DNA from: Saprospiraceae bacterium UBA2329
GTDB lineage: Bacteria; Bacteroidota; Bacteroidia; Chitinophagales; Saprospiraceae
Assembly (NCBI GenBank): GCA_002344975.1
Contig: DDUV01000059.1
Location: forward strand, 65,926-89,544
Length of the DNA stretch: 23,619 nucleotides
Direction of reading: 5' to 3'
The translations under genes were made by a program, and so were the position numbers. Of this stretch, positions 1 through 7,515 are shown in pieces. How positions within the stretch are numbered: position 1 is the first letter of the stretch; each line of letters opens with the position of its first letter. A model generated the notes under the pieces. That model was not told the origin of the DNA. It searched no databases and was given only the letters and a program-made list of their open reading frames with translations.

Positions 1-32
1 TTTATTTTTGCCCCACTACTAAATGTGAAATG

Positions 33-260
33 TTTTGGGTTCAAGGTTTCGGGTTGGAACGGGTGGCTGCTGGCTACTGGCTTCAAGCCGCAAGACGCGT
101 TTCCCTCGCGCTTAGCACTGCCTACCCCGCGCTACGGCGCGGCCACTGGTTCCGGGTTCCGGGTTGGAACGGGCTGGCTTCAAGCTGCAACCACGCGCCC
201 ACTCTACGCTTAGAACTGCACACCGCCCACTGCCTACCGCCTACTGGTTTTCGCGCAGCA
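33..260 (+). repeat. interspersed intergenic repeat, copy A
   Basis: This gene-free stretch carries a modular repeat also found at 3477-3700, 18878-19020 and 23477-23600. It opens with two 14-bp units (34-47 and 48-61) and contains the exact 12-mer GGGTTGGAACGG twice (51-62 and 161-172). These are followed by a segment rich in GCTGGCTAC and CTTCAAGC words, then TTAGCAC (113-119), then a GC hairpin with stem CCGCGC (127-132), loop TACG and stem GCGCGG (137-142), and a tail of CCGCCTAC/ACCGCCCAC words. The two short reading frames crossing it are made only of repeat and I do not regard them as genes. The rest of 1-344 shows nothing except the T-rich stretch and promoter region before pntAA. Confidence 0.8.
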
Positions 261-298
261 GATGACAAAACTTACCGCTGGTGGTGACAAAAGTTTTT

Positions 299-328
299 TT
301 TGGATTACGAACGTTTGTTCTATTTTCA
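299..328 (+). promoter_or_regulatory. possible pntAA operon promoter
   Basis: A TTTG at 299-302 is separated by 18 nt from TATTTTCA (321-328). The layout resembles the Bacteroidota -33 TTTG / -7 TAnnTTTG promoter, but the -7 box has two mismatches at its 3' end. The imperfect match makes this a low-confidence call. A short dyad GAAC-GTTT-GTTC (309-320) lies exactly between the two boxes and could be an operator. Confidence 0.35.
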
Positions 329-344
329 CGCCCTGTAAACGAAA

Positions 345-1424
345 ATGCCAATGAAACTGGGAATTTTAAAAGAACAAAATGACAGCCGGGTGGCCATCGT
401 GCCGACACTCCTCGGAAAATTCAAGGACTTGGGTCTGGAAATCTGCATCGAACAAAACGCCGGAGCAAAAGCCTCTTGCGCCGATGAAGAATATACCGCC
501 AACGCTACGGTCTGCTCCCGCAAAGAAGTACTGCAAAACAGCGATATTGTGGTGTGTATCAACGCGCCATCCGACGAAGACCTGGCGCTGTTGCGCCCCG
601 AAACCCTCGTCATTTCTCAGTTCCAATCTTTCATTGACGACAAAGTGGCCCCCAAGCTCAAGGGCATGAACCTGCGCGCTTTTGGTATGGACGTCATTCC
701 GCGCACCACGCTGGCTCAGTCTATGGACGTGCTGTCTTCTATGGCCTCCATTGCCGGCTACAAAGCCGTTTTGGATGCCGCATCCCGCTTGCCCCGCTAC
801 CTGCCGATGATGATCACCGCTGCCGGTAGTATCAAACCTGCCAAAGTGCTCATTTTGGGCGCCGGGGTAGCAGGTTTGCAGGCCATTGCCACCGCCCGCC
901 GTTTGGGTGCTACCGTGGAAGTCTTCGATACCCGTGCTGCCGTGAAAGAGGAGGTGCAAAGTTTGGGCGCTCGTTTTGTGGAAGTGGCCGGCGCTAAGGA
1001 CGAATCTTCTGCCGGCGGTTATGCTGTGGAGCAAAGCGAGGAATTCCTCCAGCGCCAGCGCGCCGAAGTAGCCGACCGCGCTTCCAAAGCCGACATCGTC
1101 ATCACAACGGCTCAGGTGCGTGGCCGCAAAGCGCCGATTTTGCTCACCCAAGAAACCGTCGAAAAGATGAAACGCGGCTCCGTAGTCGTGGACCTCGCAG
1201 CCTCTACCGGCGGCAACTGCGAACTGACGCAGGATCGCCAGGTGATCGTTCACAACGGCGTCACCATCGTGGGCAATTCCGATCTCGCCTCTGAAATGCC
1301 GCAGGACGCCAGCTTTCTGTATGGCAACAACCTGCTGAATTTCATGAAGTTATTTGTAAAAAAAGGCGAACTCAATATTGATCTTCAAAACGAGATCATT
1401 CGCGGCGCGTACCTTACCGCATGA
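345..1424 (+). CDS. pntAA: NAD(P) transhydrogenase subunit alpha part 1 (NAD(H)-binding)
   Basis: This is the soluble NAD(H)-binding domain I of the proton-translocating transhydrogenase, 359 residues. With PntAB and PntB it couples hydride transfer from NADH to NADP+ to inward proton flow, supplying NADPH. The N-terminus (KLGILKEQNDSRVAIVP) is typical of the alanine dehydrogenase/PntA fold. AQSMDVLSSMASIAGYKAV is the conserved segment before the Rossmann fold, and the dinucleotide loop VLILGAGVAGLQA with the acidic EVFDTR strand end lies near residues 168-195. The split form, with separate pntAA and pntAB, is standard in many bacteria. The ATG at 345 is used here; an ATG at 351 (MKLG) is an equally good start and agrees with the usual short N-terminus. 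pntAB follows after 51 nt and pntB 3 nt after that, so all three form one operon. Confidence 0.96.
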   Translation: MPMKLGILKEQNDSRVAIVPTLLGKFKDLGLEICIEQNAGAKASCADEEYTANATVCSRKEVLQNSDIVVCINAPSDEDLALLRPETLVISQFQSFIDDKVAPKLKGMNLRAFGMDVIPRTTLAQSMDVLSSMASIAGYKAVLDAASRLPRYLPMMITAAGSIKPAKVLILGAGVAGLQAIATARRLGATVEVFDTRAAVKEEVQSLGARFVEVAGAKDESSAGGYAVEQSEEFLQRQRAEVADRASKADIVITTAQVRGRKAPILLTQETVEKMKRGSVVVDLAASTGGNCELTQDRQVIVHNGVTIVGNSDLASEMPQDASFLYGNNLLNFMKLFVKKGELNIDLQNEIIRGAYLTA

Positions 1425-1475
1425 TGCCTCCCGCTATAAAGAATCCTCTTCACTCACCGATAAAACACCGGTAAT

Positions 1476-1787
1476 ATGGATGGTTTTATTCAATTTTTTC
1501 AGGATTACCTCCTGCTCATTTATCTGCTGATCTTTACGATCATTCTCGGCTTCGAGGTGATTTCCAAAGTGCCCACTGTACTACACACCCCGCTTATGTC
1601 GGGCGCCAACGCCATCAGCGGCGTGGTGGTCATTGGCGGTATTTTGTTGGTGCGGCAGTCGGAATCAGAAGATGTGCTTTCCATGGCCCTCGGCATGGTG
1701 GCTATTGTTTTGGGCATGATCAATGCCGTGGGTGGGTTCGCCGTTACGGACCGGATGCTGGAAATGTTCAAGAAAAAGAAAAAGTAA
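1476..1787 (+). CDS. pntAB: NAD(P) transhydrogenase subunit alpha part 2 (membrane)
   Basis: This 103-residue protein is the small membrane part of the transhydrogenase alpha subunit. It has three hydrophobic segments (about residues 10-28, 43-60 and 66-88) and a very basic end (FKKKKK). With the PntB helices it forms the proton-conducting domain II. Length and position between pntAA and pntB fit the family. It starts 51 nt after pntAA and ends 3 nt before the pntB start, so translation is probably coupled. The TM1-TM2 connector (KVPTVLHTPLMSGANAISGVV) is the conserved signature of this subunit. Confidence 0.94.
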   Translation: MDGFIQFFQDYLLLIYLLIFTIILGFEVISKVPTVLHTPLMSGANAISGVVVIGGILLVRQSESEDVLSMALGMVAIVLGMINAVGGFAVTDRMLEMFKKKKK

Positions 1788-1790
1788 GCC

Positions 1791-3194
1791 ATGTACCTCG
1801 AATTTATATCACAACTCGGATACCTCATCGGTTCTGTCTGTTTTGTCTGGGGCCTCAAACTGCTCAGTTCGCCCGACACCGCCCGCAGGGGCAACATCAT
1901 AGCCGCAGTGGGTATGGCAGCCGCCATCATCGCCATTTTGCTGGCGCCAATGGAGCGCGGCGACAACAATTTTGCCCTCATTGCCGGCGGTTTGGTATTG
2001 GGCGGCGGCCTCGGACTCTTCATGGCTTACAAAGTCAAAATGACCGGTATGCCGCAAATGGTGTCTATTCTCAATGGTTTGGGCGGCGCTTCGGCAGTGG
2101 TGATTGCCACCGTAGAAATGTCGCACTACTATGACGGCTCGCGGCCTATGAGCGACAGCCAACTGCTCATTCCATTGGCCACGCTGCTCATCGGCGGCAT
2201 CGCCTTTACGGGCAGTTTGCTGGCTTGGTGGAAATTGGAAGAATGGATCAATGACAATGCACTGACGCTTCCTAAGCACAACATTTTCAACCTCTTGCTG
2301 CTGGCTGTCATTGTAGCCCTGGGTGTTTGGTTGTTCATACAAGGCCCCGAAGCCAGTTTTGGTCTTGCCATGTTGTTCATGGGACTTTCTCTGCTGTATG
2401 GTTTTTCATTCGTCATTCCCATCGGCGGCGCGGATATGCCGGTAGTGATCTCGCTGTTGAACTCCTTCTCCGGGCTTTCAGCGGCGGCGGCGGGCCTTAT
2501 TTATGGCAATAACTTCATGCTGGTGGGCGGTATTTTGGTGGGTGCATCGGGCACCATCCTCACTCTGTTGATGTGTAATGCCATGAACCGCTCGCTGCTC
2601 AACGTGCTGGTGGGCGGTTTTGGCGGCAGCAGCGGCCCGGCCAAAGCGCAACAGGGCGATCTCGTCATCCGCGAGGTGAGCCTCAATGACGCCGCCATCC
2701 AACTGTTTTATTCTCAGTCGGTGGTGTTTGTGCCAGGCTACGGTTTGGCGGTGGCGCAGGCCCAGAAAGTGGTGAAAGAAGTGGACGAAATATTGGAAAA
2801 AAATGGCGTGGATGTCAAATACGCCATTCACCCGGTGGCAGGCCGTATGCCGGGCCACATGAACGTACTATTGGCGGAAGCCGATGTGCCTTATCCCAAA
2901 CTCCTCGACCTGGAGGAAGCCAACGACTTCATTGCCAATGCCGATGTCGCCGTCATCATCGGCGCCAACGACGTGGTGAATCCCGCCGCCGAGGACGATC
3001 CTTCCAGTCCGATTTACGGCATGCCCGTGTTGCAGGTCTGGAAAGCCAAACACGTCATTGTGCTCAAACGCAGTATGCGCGCCGGTTATGCCGGTATTGA
3101 TAATATGCTCTTCTTCCACCCGCGCAACAAGATGCTCTTCGGCGATGCCAAAGACACGCTCGGCAAATTGGTGGGCGAACTGAAAGGCTTGTAA
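1791..3194 (+). CDS. pntB: NAD(P) transhydrogenase subunit beta
   Basis: The 467-residue beta subunit has a membrane half and a soluble NADP(H)-binding domain III. About nine hydrophobic segments cover residues 1-265, including the conserved glycine-rich stretch MVSILNGLGGASAVV. A linker precedes domain III (about 290-467), which shows VVFVPGYGLAVAQAQ (NADP-binding GYGLAVAQ), YAIHPVAGRMPGHMNVLLAEA, IIGANDVVNP, and the end motif KRSMRAGYAGIDNMLFF. All the usual nucleotide-site landmarks are present and the length is normal, so the enzyme should be functional. The start lies 3 nt after the pntAB stop. A small membrane protein gene follows after 9 nt. Confidence 0.97.
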   Translation: MYLEFISQLGYLIGSVCFVWGLKLLSSPDTARRGNIIAAVGMAAAIIAILLAPMERGDNNFALIAGGLVLGGGLGLFMAYKVKMTGMPQMVSILNGLGGASAVVIATVEMSHYYDGSRPMSDSQLLIPLATLLIGGIAFTGSLLAWWKLEEWINDNALTLPKHNIFNLLLLAVIVALGVWLFIQGPEASFGLAMLFMGLSLLYGFSFVIPIGGADMPVVISLLNSFSGLSAAAAGLIYGNNFMLVGGILVGASGTILTLLMCNAMNRSLLNVLVGGFGGSSGPAKAQQGDLVIREVSLNDAAIQLFYSQSVVFVPGYGLAVAQAQKVVKEVDEILEKNGVDVKYAIHPVAGRMPGHMNVLLAEADVPYPKLLDLEEANDFIANADVAVIIGANDVVNPAAEDDPSSPIYGMPVLQVWKAKHVIVLKRSMRAGYAGIDNMLFFHPRNKMLFGDAKDTLGKLVGELKGL

Positions 3195-3203
3195 ACCAAT
3201 AAT

Positions 3204-3476
3204 ATGCGAAAGCTGCTCATCCTCGAAATCGGGGTGGCACAGGTGGCGCTGTATATGCTGCTGTGGTTGTGGAACGAATACAACGCTTCCCTCTTCAGCC
3301 TCATATTCGGCGCCATTTTTCTTTTTATTTTCCTCATTTCCATCATTGTAGAGTGGATCGAACCCTCCAAAGTGCCGCGCTGGTACTTCGGTCTCATGGC
3401 GGTTTCGGTGGCCGCGCCTATTGTGGCTGCGCTCATTTATGTGGGCATCAACGGCCGGCCGGAGTGGCTGGGCTGA
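3204..3476 (+). CDS. small three-helix membrane protein downstream of pntB
   Basis: This 90-residue protein of unknown function begins 9 nt after the pntB stop on the same strand, so it is probably the last gene of the pnt operon. Three hydrophobic segments are visible (about residues 5-22, 28-48 and 62-82). They are separated by WNEYN and by a charged loop VEWIEPSKVPRWYFG. There is no signal peptidase site, catalytic motif or cysteine cluster. I do not recognise a family. Its position suggests either a transhydrogenase-associated accessory protein or an unrelated passenger. The interspersed repeat starts directly at its stop codon. Confidence 0.75.
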   Translation: MRKLLILEIGVAQVALYMLLWLWNEYNASLFSLIFGAIFLFIFLISIIVEWIEPSKVPRWYFGLMAVSVAAPIVAALIYVGINGRPEWLG

Positions 3477-3700
3477 GGTTTTGGGTTGGAACGGCTGCTG
3501 GCTACTGGCTACAAGTCGCGGTTCCTCTCGCTTTCGCGTTCATTCGCGTGTTTCGCGAAAAATTCACGTTTTGCCCTCGCATTCGCGAAAATTCGCGCCC
3601 TTCGCAGAAATTCGCGTTAAAAAATTCGCGTTTCCTCGCGTTTAGCACCTCGCGCCATAGCGCGCCCACCGCCACCGCCTACCGCCCACTGTTTCCCCTC
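3477..3700 (+). repeat. interspersed intergenic repeat, copy B, with TTCGCG cluster
   Basis: Second copy of the repeat at 33-260. It contains the 12-mer GGGTTGGAACGG (3483-3494), GCTGCTGGCTACTGGCTAC, then an insertion rich in TTCGCG (seven occurrences from 3533 to 3630, two inside the palindrome TTCGCGAA at 3552-3559 and 3582-3589). After this come TTTAGCAC and the hairpin CGCGC (3651-3655), loop CATA, GCGCG (3660-3664), then ACCGCCTACCGCCCACTG. No gene is supported here. The copy starts at the stop of the preceding small membrane gene. Confidence 0.8.
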
Positions 3701-3726
3701 CTGCAAGCCACCCGACAAAGCGCCCC

Positions 3727-3756
3727 TTGTTTTGACGCTGAATAATGCTACCTTTG
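3727..3756 (+). promoter_or_regulatory. promoter of the TonB-dependent receptor gene
   Basis: TACCTTTG at 3749-3756 is a perfect Bacteroidota -7 box (TAnnTTTG). A TTG at 3727-3729 sits 19 nt upstream, the usual -33 spacing. It lies 38 nt before the ATG at 3795. This supports starting translation there rather than at the in-frame TTG at 3732, which would lie inside the promoter. Confidence 0.75.
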
Positions 3757-3794
3757 CGCGGCTTTTGCATACAGGCAAAGCCTCACTCGACAAA

Positions 3795-6125
3795 ATGAAA
3801 CTGAAATTTTTACTTCCGGGTTGCCTCCTGCTTTTCGCCGGCTGGCTGAGCGCCCAAAACGGCATTGTACGCGGCAATGTATTCGACAAAGAAAGCGGAG
3901 AACCCATCATTTACGGCACCGTGCGCCTGCTCAATACCAGCCTCGGCGCCAATACCGATGTAGAAGGCTTTTTTGCCATCCCTAATGTACCGCCCGGCAG
4001 CTACCAATTAGTGGCTACTTATGTGGGGTATGACAGCGTCGTGGTGGACGTCAGCGTGAAAGCCGGCGGTATTGTTTTTAAAAGCATTTACCTCAACGCA
4101 GCCGCTATCGAATTGGGCGGGGTCGAAATATCTGCCCGCAAGGAGCAGGCCCGCGCCGATGTGCAGATTTCCAAAATCACCGTCACTACCAAACAAATCC
4201 GATCCCTGCCCTCCACCGGCGGCGAACCCGATATTGCACAATATCTGCCCGTGCTGCCGGGGATCATTTCCTCCGGCGACCAAGGTGGCCAATTGTACAT
4301 CCGGGGCGGTGCGCCCGTGCAAAACCGCATCCTGTTGGACGGTATGACGATTTACAACCCCTTCCACTCCATCGGCTTTTTCTCGGTGTTTGAAACAGAG
4401 GCCATCCGCAGTGTGGACGTACTCACCGGCGGTTTCAATGCCGAGCATGGCGGGCGCATATCGGCCATCGTGGACATCAAAACCCGCGAGGGCAACCGCA
4501 AAAATTTCGGCGGCATCGTCTCGGCCAGCCCGTTTCAGGGTAAAGTATTGCTGGAAGGTCCCATCAAAAAACTCAAAGACACCGGCGGCGGCAGCACCTC
4601 GTTTTTGCTCACAGGCAAGCATTCCTATCTGGATCAAACCTCCAAAGTGCTGTACAAATACGCCACAGATACCAGTTTCTACTCCTTCGCCGCCGGCGAC
4701 ACCAGTCTGGCAGACGTATTAAAAGACGTAGGACTGCCCTTCAGCTTCACCGATTTGTACGGAAAACTTTCTTTCATCGGCGACAACGGCAGCAAATTGC
4801 ACCTCTTCGGCTTCAATTTTACAGACCGTTTCAGCCTGCCCAACATAGCCGATCTGGAATGGACCAATACCGGCGGCGGCGCCAATTTTACGCTCATTCC
4901 GCCCAATTCCAACATCCTCATTGAGGGTTTGGCAGCAGGCAGCGGCTATCTCATCGGACTCAAAGAAAGCGACGGACGGCCCCGCACCAGCGCCATCAAC
5001 ACTTTTACGGTGAACATGAATTTTACCTCCTTCCATGACAAAGGAGAGGTCAATTATGGGTTTGATTTTACGGGTTTCAACACCGACTTTGCTTTCCGCA
5101 ATGCGCTCAATATCGGTTTTGCACAAAAAGATTTCAATACTGAAATCGCAGGTTTTATCAAACTCAAACAACAGCTTGGCAACATCGTCTTCGAGCCGGG
5201 CCTGAGAATGCAGTATTTCGCTTCCCAATCGGACATGCAGATCGAACCACGCCTCGGCGTCAAGATCAATATCAGCGAGGGGCTGCGGTTCAAATTTGCC
5301 GGCGGTCTGTATTCGCAAAACCTCATCAGTACGGTCAACGAGTTGGATGTGGTCAACCTGTTCGTCGGGTTCCTCGCCGGCCCCGAACGGAGCCTGTTCA
5401 AACCCGCCTCTACCGAACCCGCCGCCGACCGCCTGCAACATGCCTTCCATGCCATTGCGGGCCTGGAAATTGATCTTGGCAAAAACACAGAACTCAATGT
5501 GGAGCCTTACTACAAAGGCTTTACACAACTCATCAGCATCAACCGGAACAAGCTGTCTTCTGCCGATCCCGATTTTGAAACCGAAACAGGCCGGGCTTAC
5601 GGCATTGATTTTTCGCTGCGCCATGAGGTGAAAGACCTCTACCTGTGGGCTACTTACTCCCTTTCGTATGTGGATCGCGATGACGGGCGGCAACAGTATT
5701 TCACGGTGTTCGACCGCCGCCACAATGCCAATTTCCTAGCCACCTACAACTTCGGCAAAAAGCGCCTTTGGGAAGCCGGCCTCCGCTGGAATCTTGGATC
5801 GGGATTCCCTTTCACGCGCACACAGGGTTTTTACCAAAATGTCAATTTCCAGGATTTGCTGCTCACCGATGTGCTGACGGGCAACTTTCCGCTGGGTACC
5901 ATCCTGTCTGAAAAGCGCAACGACGGACGCCTTTCTTATTACCACAGAATGGACATTTCGCTCAAGCGCCGCTTTGAACTGGGCGGCACCAGCAAAATAG
6001 ATGCTACCCTGAGCGTGACAAATGCCTACAACCGCGAGAATATCTTCTTCGTGGACCGCATCACCAACAACCGAGTCAATCAGTTGCCGATTCTGCCGAG
6101 TTTGGCGCTGACGTATTCGTTTTGA
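3795..6125 (+). CDS. TonB-dependent outer-membrane receptor with carboxypeptidase-regulatory-like domain
   Basis: This 776-residue outer-membrane receptor is predicted to import a ligand using TonB energy. It starts with a signal peptide (MKLKFLLPGCLLLFAGWLSAQ). A beta-sandwich CarboxypepD_reg-like domain follows (about residues 22-115: GNVFDKESGEPIIYGTVRL, TDVEGFFAIPNVPPGSYQL). The plug domain spans about 125-240 (SLPSTGGEPDIAQYLPVLPG, LYIRGGAPVQNRILLDGM, GGFNAEHGGRISAIVDIKT). The remainder is a beta-barrel ending in a terminal phenylalanine (LALTYSF), as expected for BAM insertion. The substrate cannot be told from sequence: there is no SusD partner next to it, so it does not look like a classical Sus pair and could take siderophores, vitamins or oligomers. 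The ATG at 3795 was chosen for the signal peptide and the promoter at 3749. A strong terminator follows. Confidence 0.93.
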   Translation: MKLKFLLPGCLLLFAGWLSAQNGIVRGNVFDKESGEPIIYGTVRLLNTSLGANTDVEGFFAIPNVPPGSYQLVATYVGYDSVVVDVSVKAGGIVFKSIYLNAAAIELGGVEISARKEQARADVQISKITVTTKQIRSLPSTGGEPDIAQYLPVLPGIISSGDQGGQLYIRGGAPVQNRILLDGMTIYNPFHSIGFFSVFETEAIRSVDVLTGGFNAEHGGRISAIVDIKTREGNRKNFGGIVSASPFQGKVLLEGPIKKLKDTGGGSTSFLLTGKHSYLDQTSKVLYKYATDTSFYSFAAGDTSLADVLKDVGLPFSFTDLYGKLSFIGDNGSKLHLFGFNFTDRFSLPNIADLEWTNTGGGANFTLIPPNSNILIEGLAAGSGYLIGLKESDGRPRTSAINTFTVNMNFTSFHDKGEVNYGFDFTGFNTDFAFRNALNIGFAQKDFNTEIAGFIKLKQQLGNIVFEPGLRMQYFASQSDMQIEPRLGVKINISEGLRFKFAGGLYSQNLISTVNELDVVNLFVGFLAGPERSLFKPASTEPAADRLQHAFHAIAGLEIDLGKNTELNVEPYYKGFTQLISINRNKLSSADPDFETETGRAYGIDFSLRHEVKDLYLWATYSLSYVDRDDGRQQYFTVFDRRHNANFLATYNFGKKRLWEAGLRWNLGSGFPFTRTQGFYQNVNFQDLLLTDVLTGNFPLGTILSEKRNDGRLSYYHRMDISLKRRFELGGTSKIDATLSVTNAYNRENIFFVDRITNNRVNQLPILPSLALTYSF

Positions 6126-6137
6126 TGTGAGGGGTAC

Positions 6138-6179
6138 AAAAAAAGCCCGTTTCTCAATGTTGGGAAACGGGCTTTTTTT
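6138..6179. terminator. bidirectional intrinsic terminator
   Basis: A perfect 9-bp stem GCCCGTTTC (6145-6153) / GAAACGGGC (6164-6172) with a 10-nt loop is flanked by seven A residues on the left and seven T residues on the right. It therefore works as a rho-independent terminator on both strands. It lies between the convergent TonB receptor and MFS transporter genes and most likely ends both. Confidence 0.92.
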
Positions 6180-6195
6180 ATTGGAGCGTATTTTC

Positions 6196-7416
6196 TCAGG
6201 CAGTCTTGCTGTTGTCCCTGAAAGCTACCGCAAACAGCAGCAAAATCACCCCGGCGATGGCCGAAGGAATGAGCCAGATGTTTTTCCAGGCATGGCCGCC
6301 GTCCACCGCATAAGCGTCTGATACCAAGCCGGCTACCCAGAATCCGATGAGCATGCCCACGCCGTAAGTGGCCAACGTGATGAGGCCCTGCGCCGCGCTT
6401 TTGAATTTCTCGCCGGCTTTGGAATCGGTATAAATCTGGCCGGAAACGAAGAAGAAATCATAGCAAATACCGTGCAGCGCAATGCCCAAAAGGAGCATGT
6501 ACGCATTGCTGCCCGCATCGCCGAACGCAAAGAGCGCGTAGCGAAGTACCCAGGCCAACATGCCCACCAGCAGCGTCTTCTTGATGCCGTAGCGCTTGAA
6601 AAACAAAGGCAGAAGCAGCATAAAAATGACTTCCGACGCCTGCCCGATGGTCATTTTGCCGGTGGGATTGCTCATGCCGATTTCAGACAAAAACGGGTTG
6701 GCATTTTGATAATAAAAGGCCAGCGGAATGCAGATCAGGATGGAGGAAACAAAGAAGACGGCGTAGTTGCGGTCTTTCAGCAGTTTCAGGGCATCCAAGC
6801 CCAGCATCTCGCTCACGCTCAGTTTTTCGCCTTTGGACACTTTGGGAGGCGTGGCCGGCAGGAAGAAACTGAAAATGCCCAATGCCGCCGATGCGATGGA
6901 GGCCATGAGGAAGGTGTTTTTCAAAAGTCCCTGTGAAATGCCGTCCTGGCTATCCCACAAAAACAGGTAGCTGATGATGAGTCCTGCTGCAATCCAGCCC
7001 ACAGTACCCCAAACGCGAATGACGGAAAACTCCTTGGCGGGGTCTTTCATCTGATTGAACGACACAGAGTTGACCAATGCCAGCGTGGGCATGTAAAGTA
7101 CCATGTAAGCAAAAACGTAGGGATAAAACGCCCCGAAATCGCTGCTGCCATACATGAGGTACATCAGTCCGGCGCCGCAGAGGTGCAGCACGCCGAGGAT
7201 GCGTTCGGCGTTGAAATATTTGTCGGCAATGAGGCCGATGATGAAGGGGGCGATGATGGCGCCGAAGGATTGGGTGGAAAAAGCGGCTGCGGTTTGCGCG
7301 CCGGAAGCGCCGAGGTTGGCTCCCAAAAAGGTGCCGAGGGTAACGAACCAGGCTCCCCAAATAAAAAATTCGAGGAACATCATAACGGATAGTTGCAGGT
7401 AGGTGGTTGTTTTCAT
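6196..7416 (-). CDS. nucleoside:H+ symporter-type MFS transporter
   Basis: This 406-residue inner-membrane protein has about twelve hydrophobic segments. It resembles the nucleoside:H+ symporter (NupG/XapB) branch of the major facilitator superfamily. The N-terminus (LQLSVMMFLEFFIWGAWFVTLGTFL) is characteristic of that family, followed by GLIADKYFNAERILG after helix 2 and FSVIRVWGTVGWIAAG in helix 5. A central cytoplasmic loop (PKVSKGEKLSVSEMLGLDALKLL) joins the two halves. The likely substrate is a nucleoside, but this is inferred only from family resemblance. A perfect -7 box TACCTTTG on the minus strand (7479-7486) lies 62 nt upstream of the start. The gene stands alone and ends at the shared terminator. 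Confidence 0.85.
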   Translation of the reverse strand: MKTTTYLQLSVMMFLEFFIWGAWFVTLGTFLGANLGASGAQTAAAFSTQSFGAIIAPFIIGLIADKYFNAERILGVLHLCGAGLMYLMYGSSDFGAFYPYVFAYMVLYMPTLALVNSVSFNQMKDPAKEFSVIRVWGTVGWIAAGLIISYLFLWDSQDGISQGLLKNTFLMASIASAALGIFSFFLPATPPKVSKGEKLSVSEMLGLDALKLLKDRNYAVFFVSSILICIPLAFYYQNANPFLSEIGMSNPTGKMTIGQASEVIFMLLLPLFFKRYGIKKTLLVGMLAWVLRYALFAFGDAGSNAYMLLLGIALHGICYDFFFVSGQIYTDSKAGEKFKSAAQGLITLATYGVGMLIGFWVAGLVSDAYAVDGGHAWKNIWLIPSAIAGVILLLFAVAFRDNSKTA

Positions 7417-7478
7417 GAATACAGATTAAAGTTGGTTGTACGGCAGATGGCTGCGCCGTTTGTTTGGCGCTTGCAGGG

Positions 7479-7486
7479 CAAAGGTA
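7479..7486 (-). promoter_or_regulatory. -7 promoter box of the MFS transporter gene
   Basis: Read on the minus strand this is TACCTTTG followed by C, a perfect match to the Bacteroidota TAnnTTTG(Y) -7 element. It lies 62 nt upstream of the MFS start codon. No clear TTTG -33 box is present at the usual distance. The interval before the gene contains a small GCGCC/GGCGC dyad (7453-7457 / 7466-7470). Confidence 0.6.
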
Positions 7487-7515
7487 TCATTTTTGATGAA
7501 TTATTGGATTGCCCC

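Noticed and set aside
25..287. Two overlapping short open frames at the window start.
   Set aside because: They consist wholly of the interspersed repeat and have no conserved features.
366..1253. A 295-codon open frame on the minus strand opposite pntAA.
   Set aside because: pntAA is certain, and the antisense product is His/Gly-rich without any motif or start context.
3732..3794. TTG start for the TonB receptor at 3732.
   Set aside because: It lies inside the -33/-7 promoter interval and would hide the signal peptide that begins at 3795.
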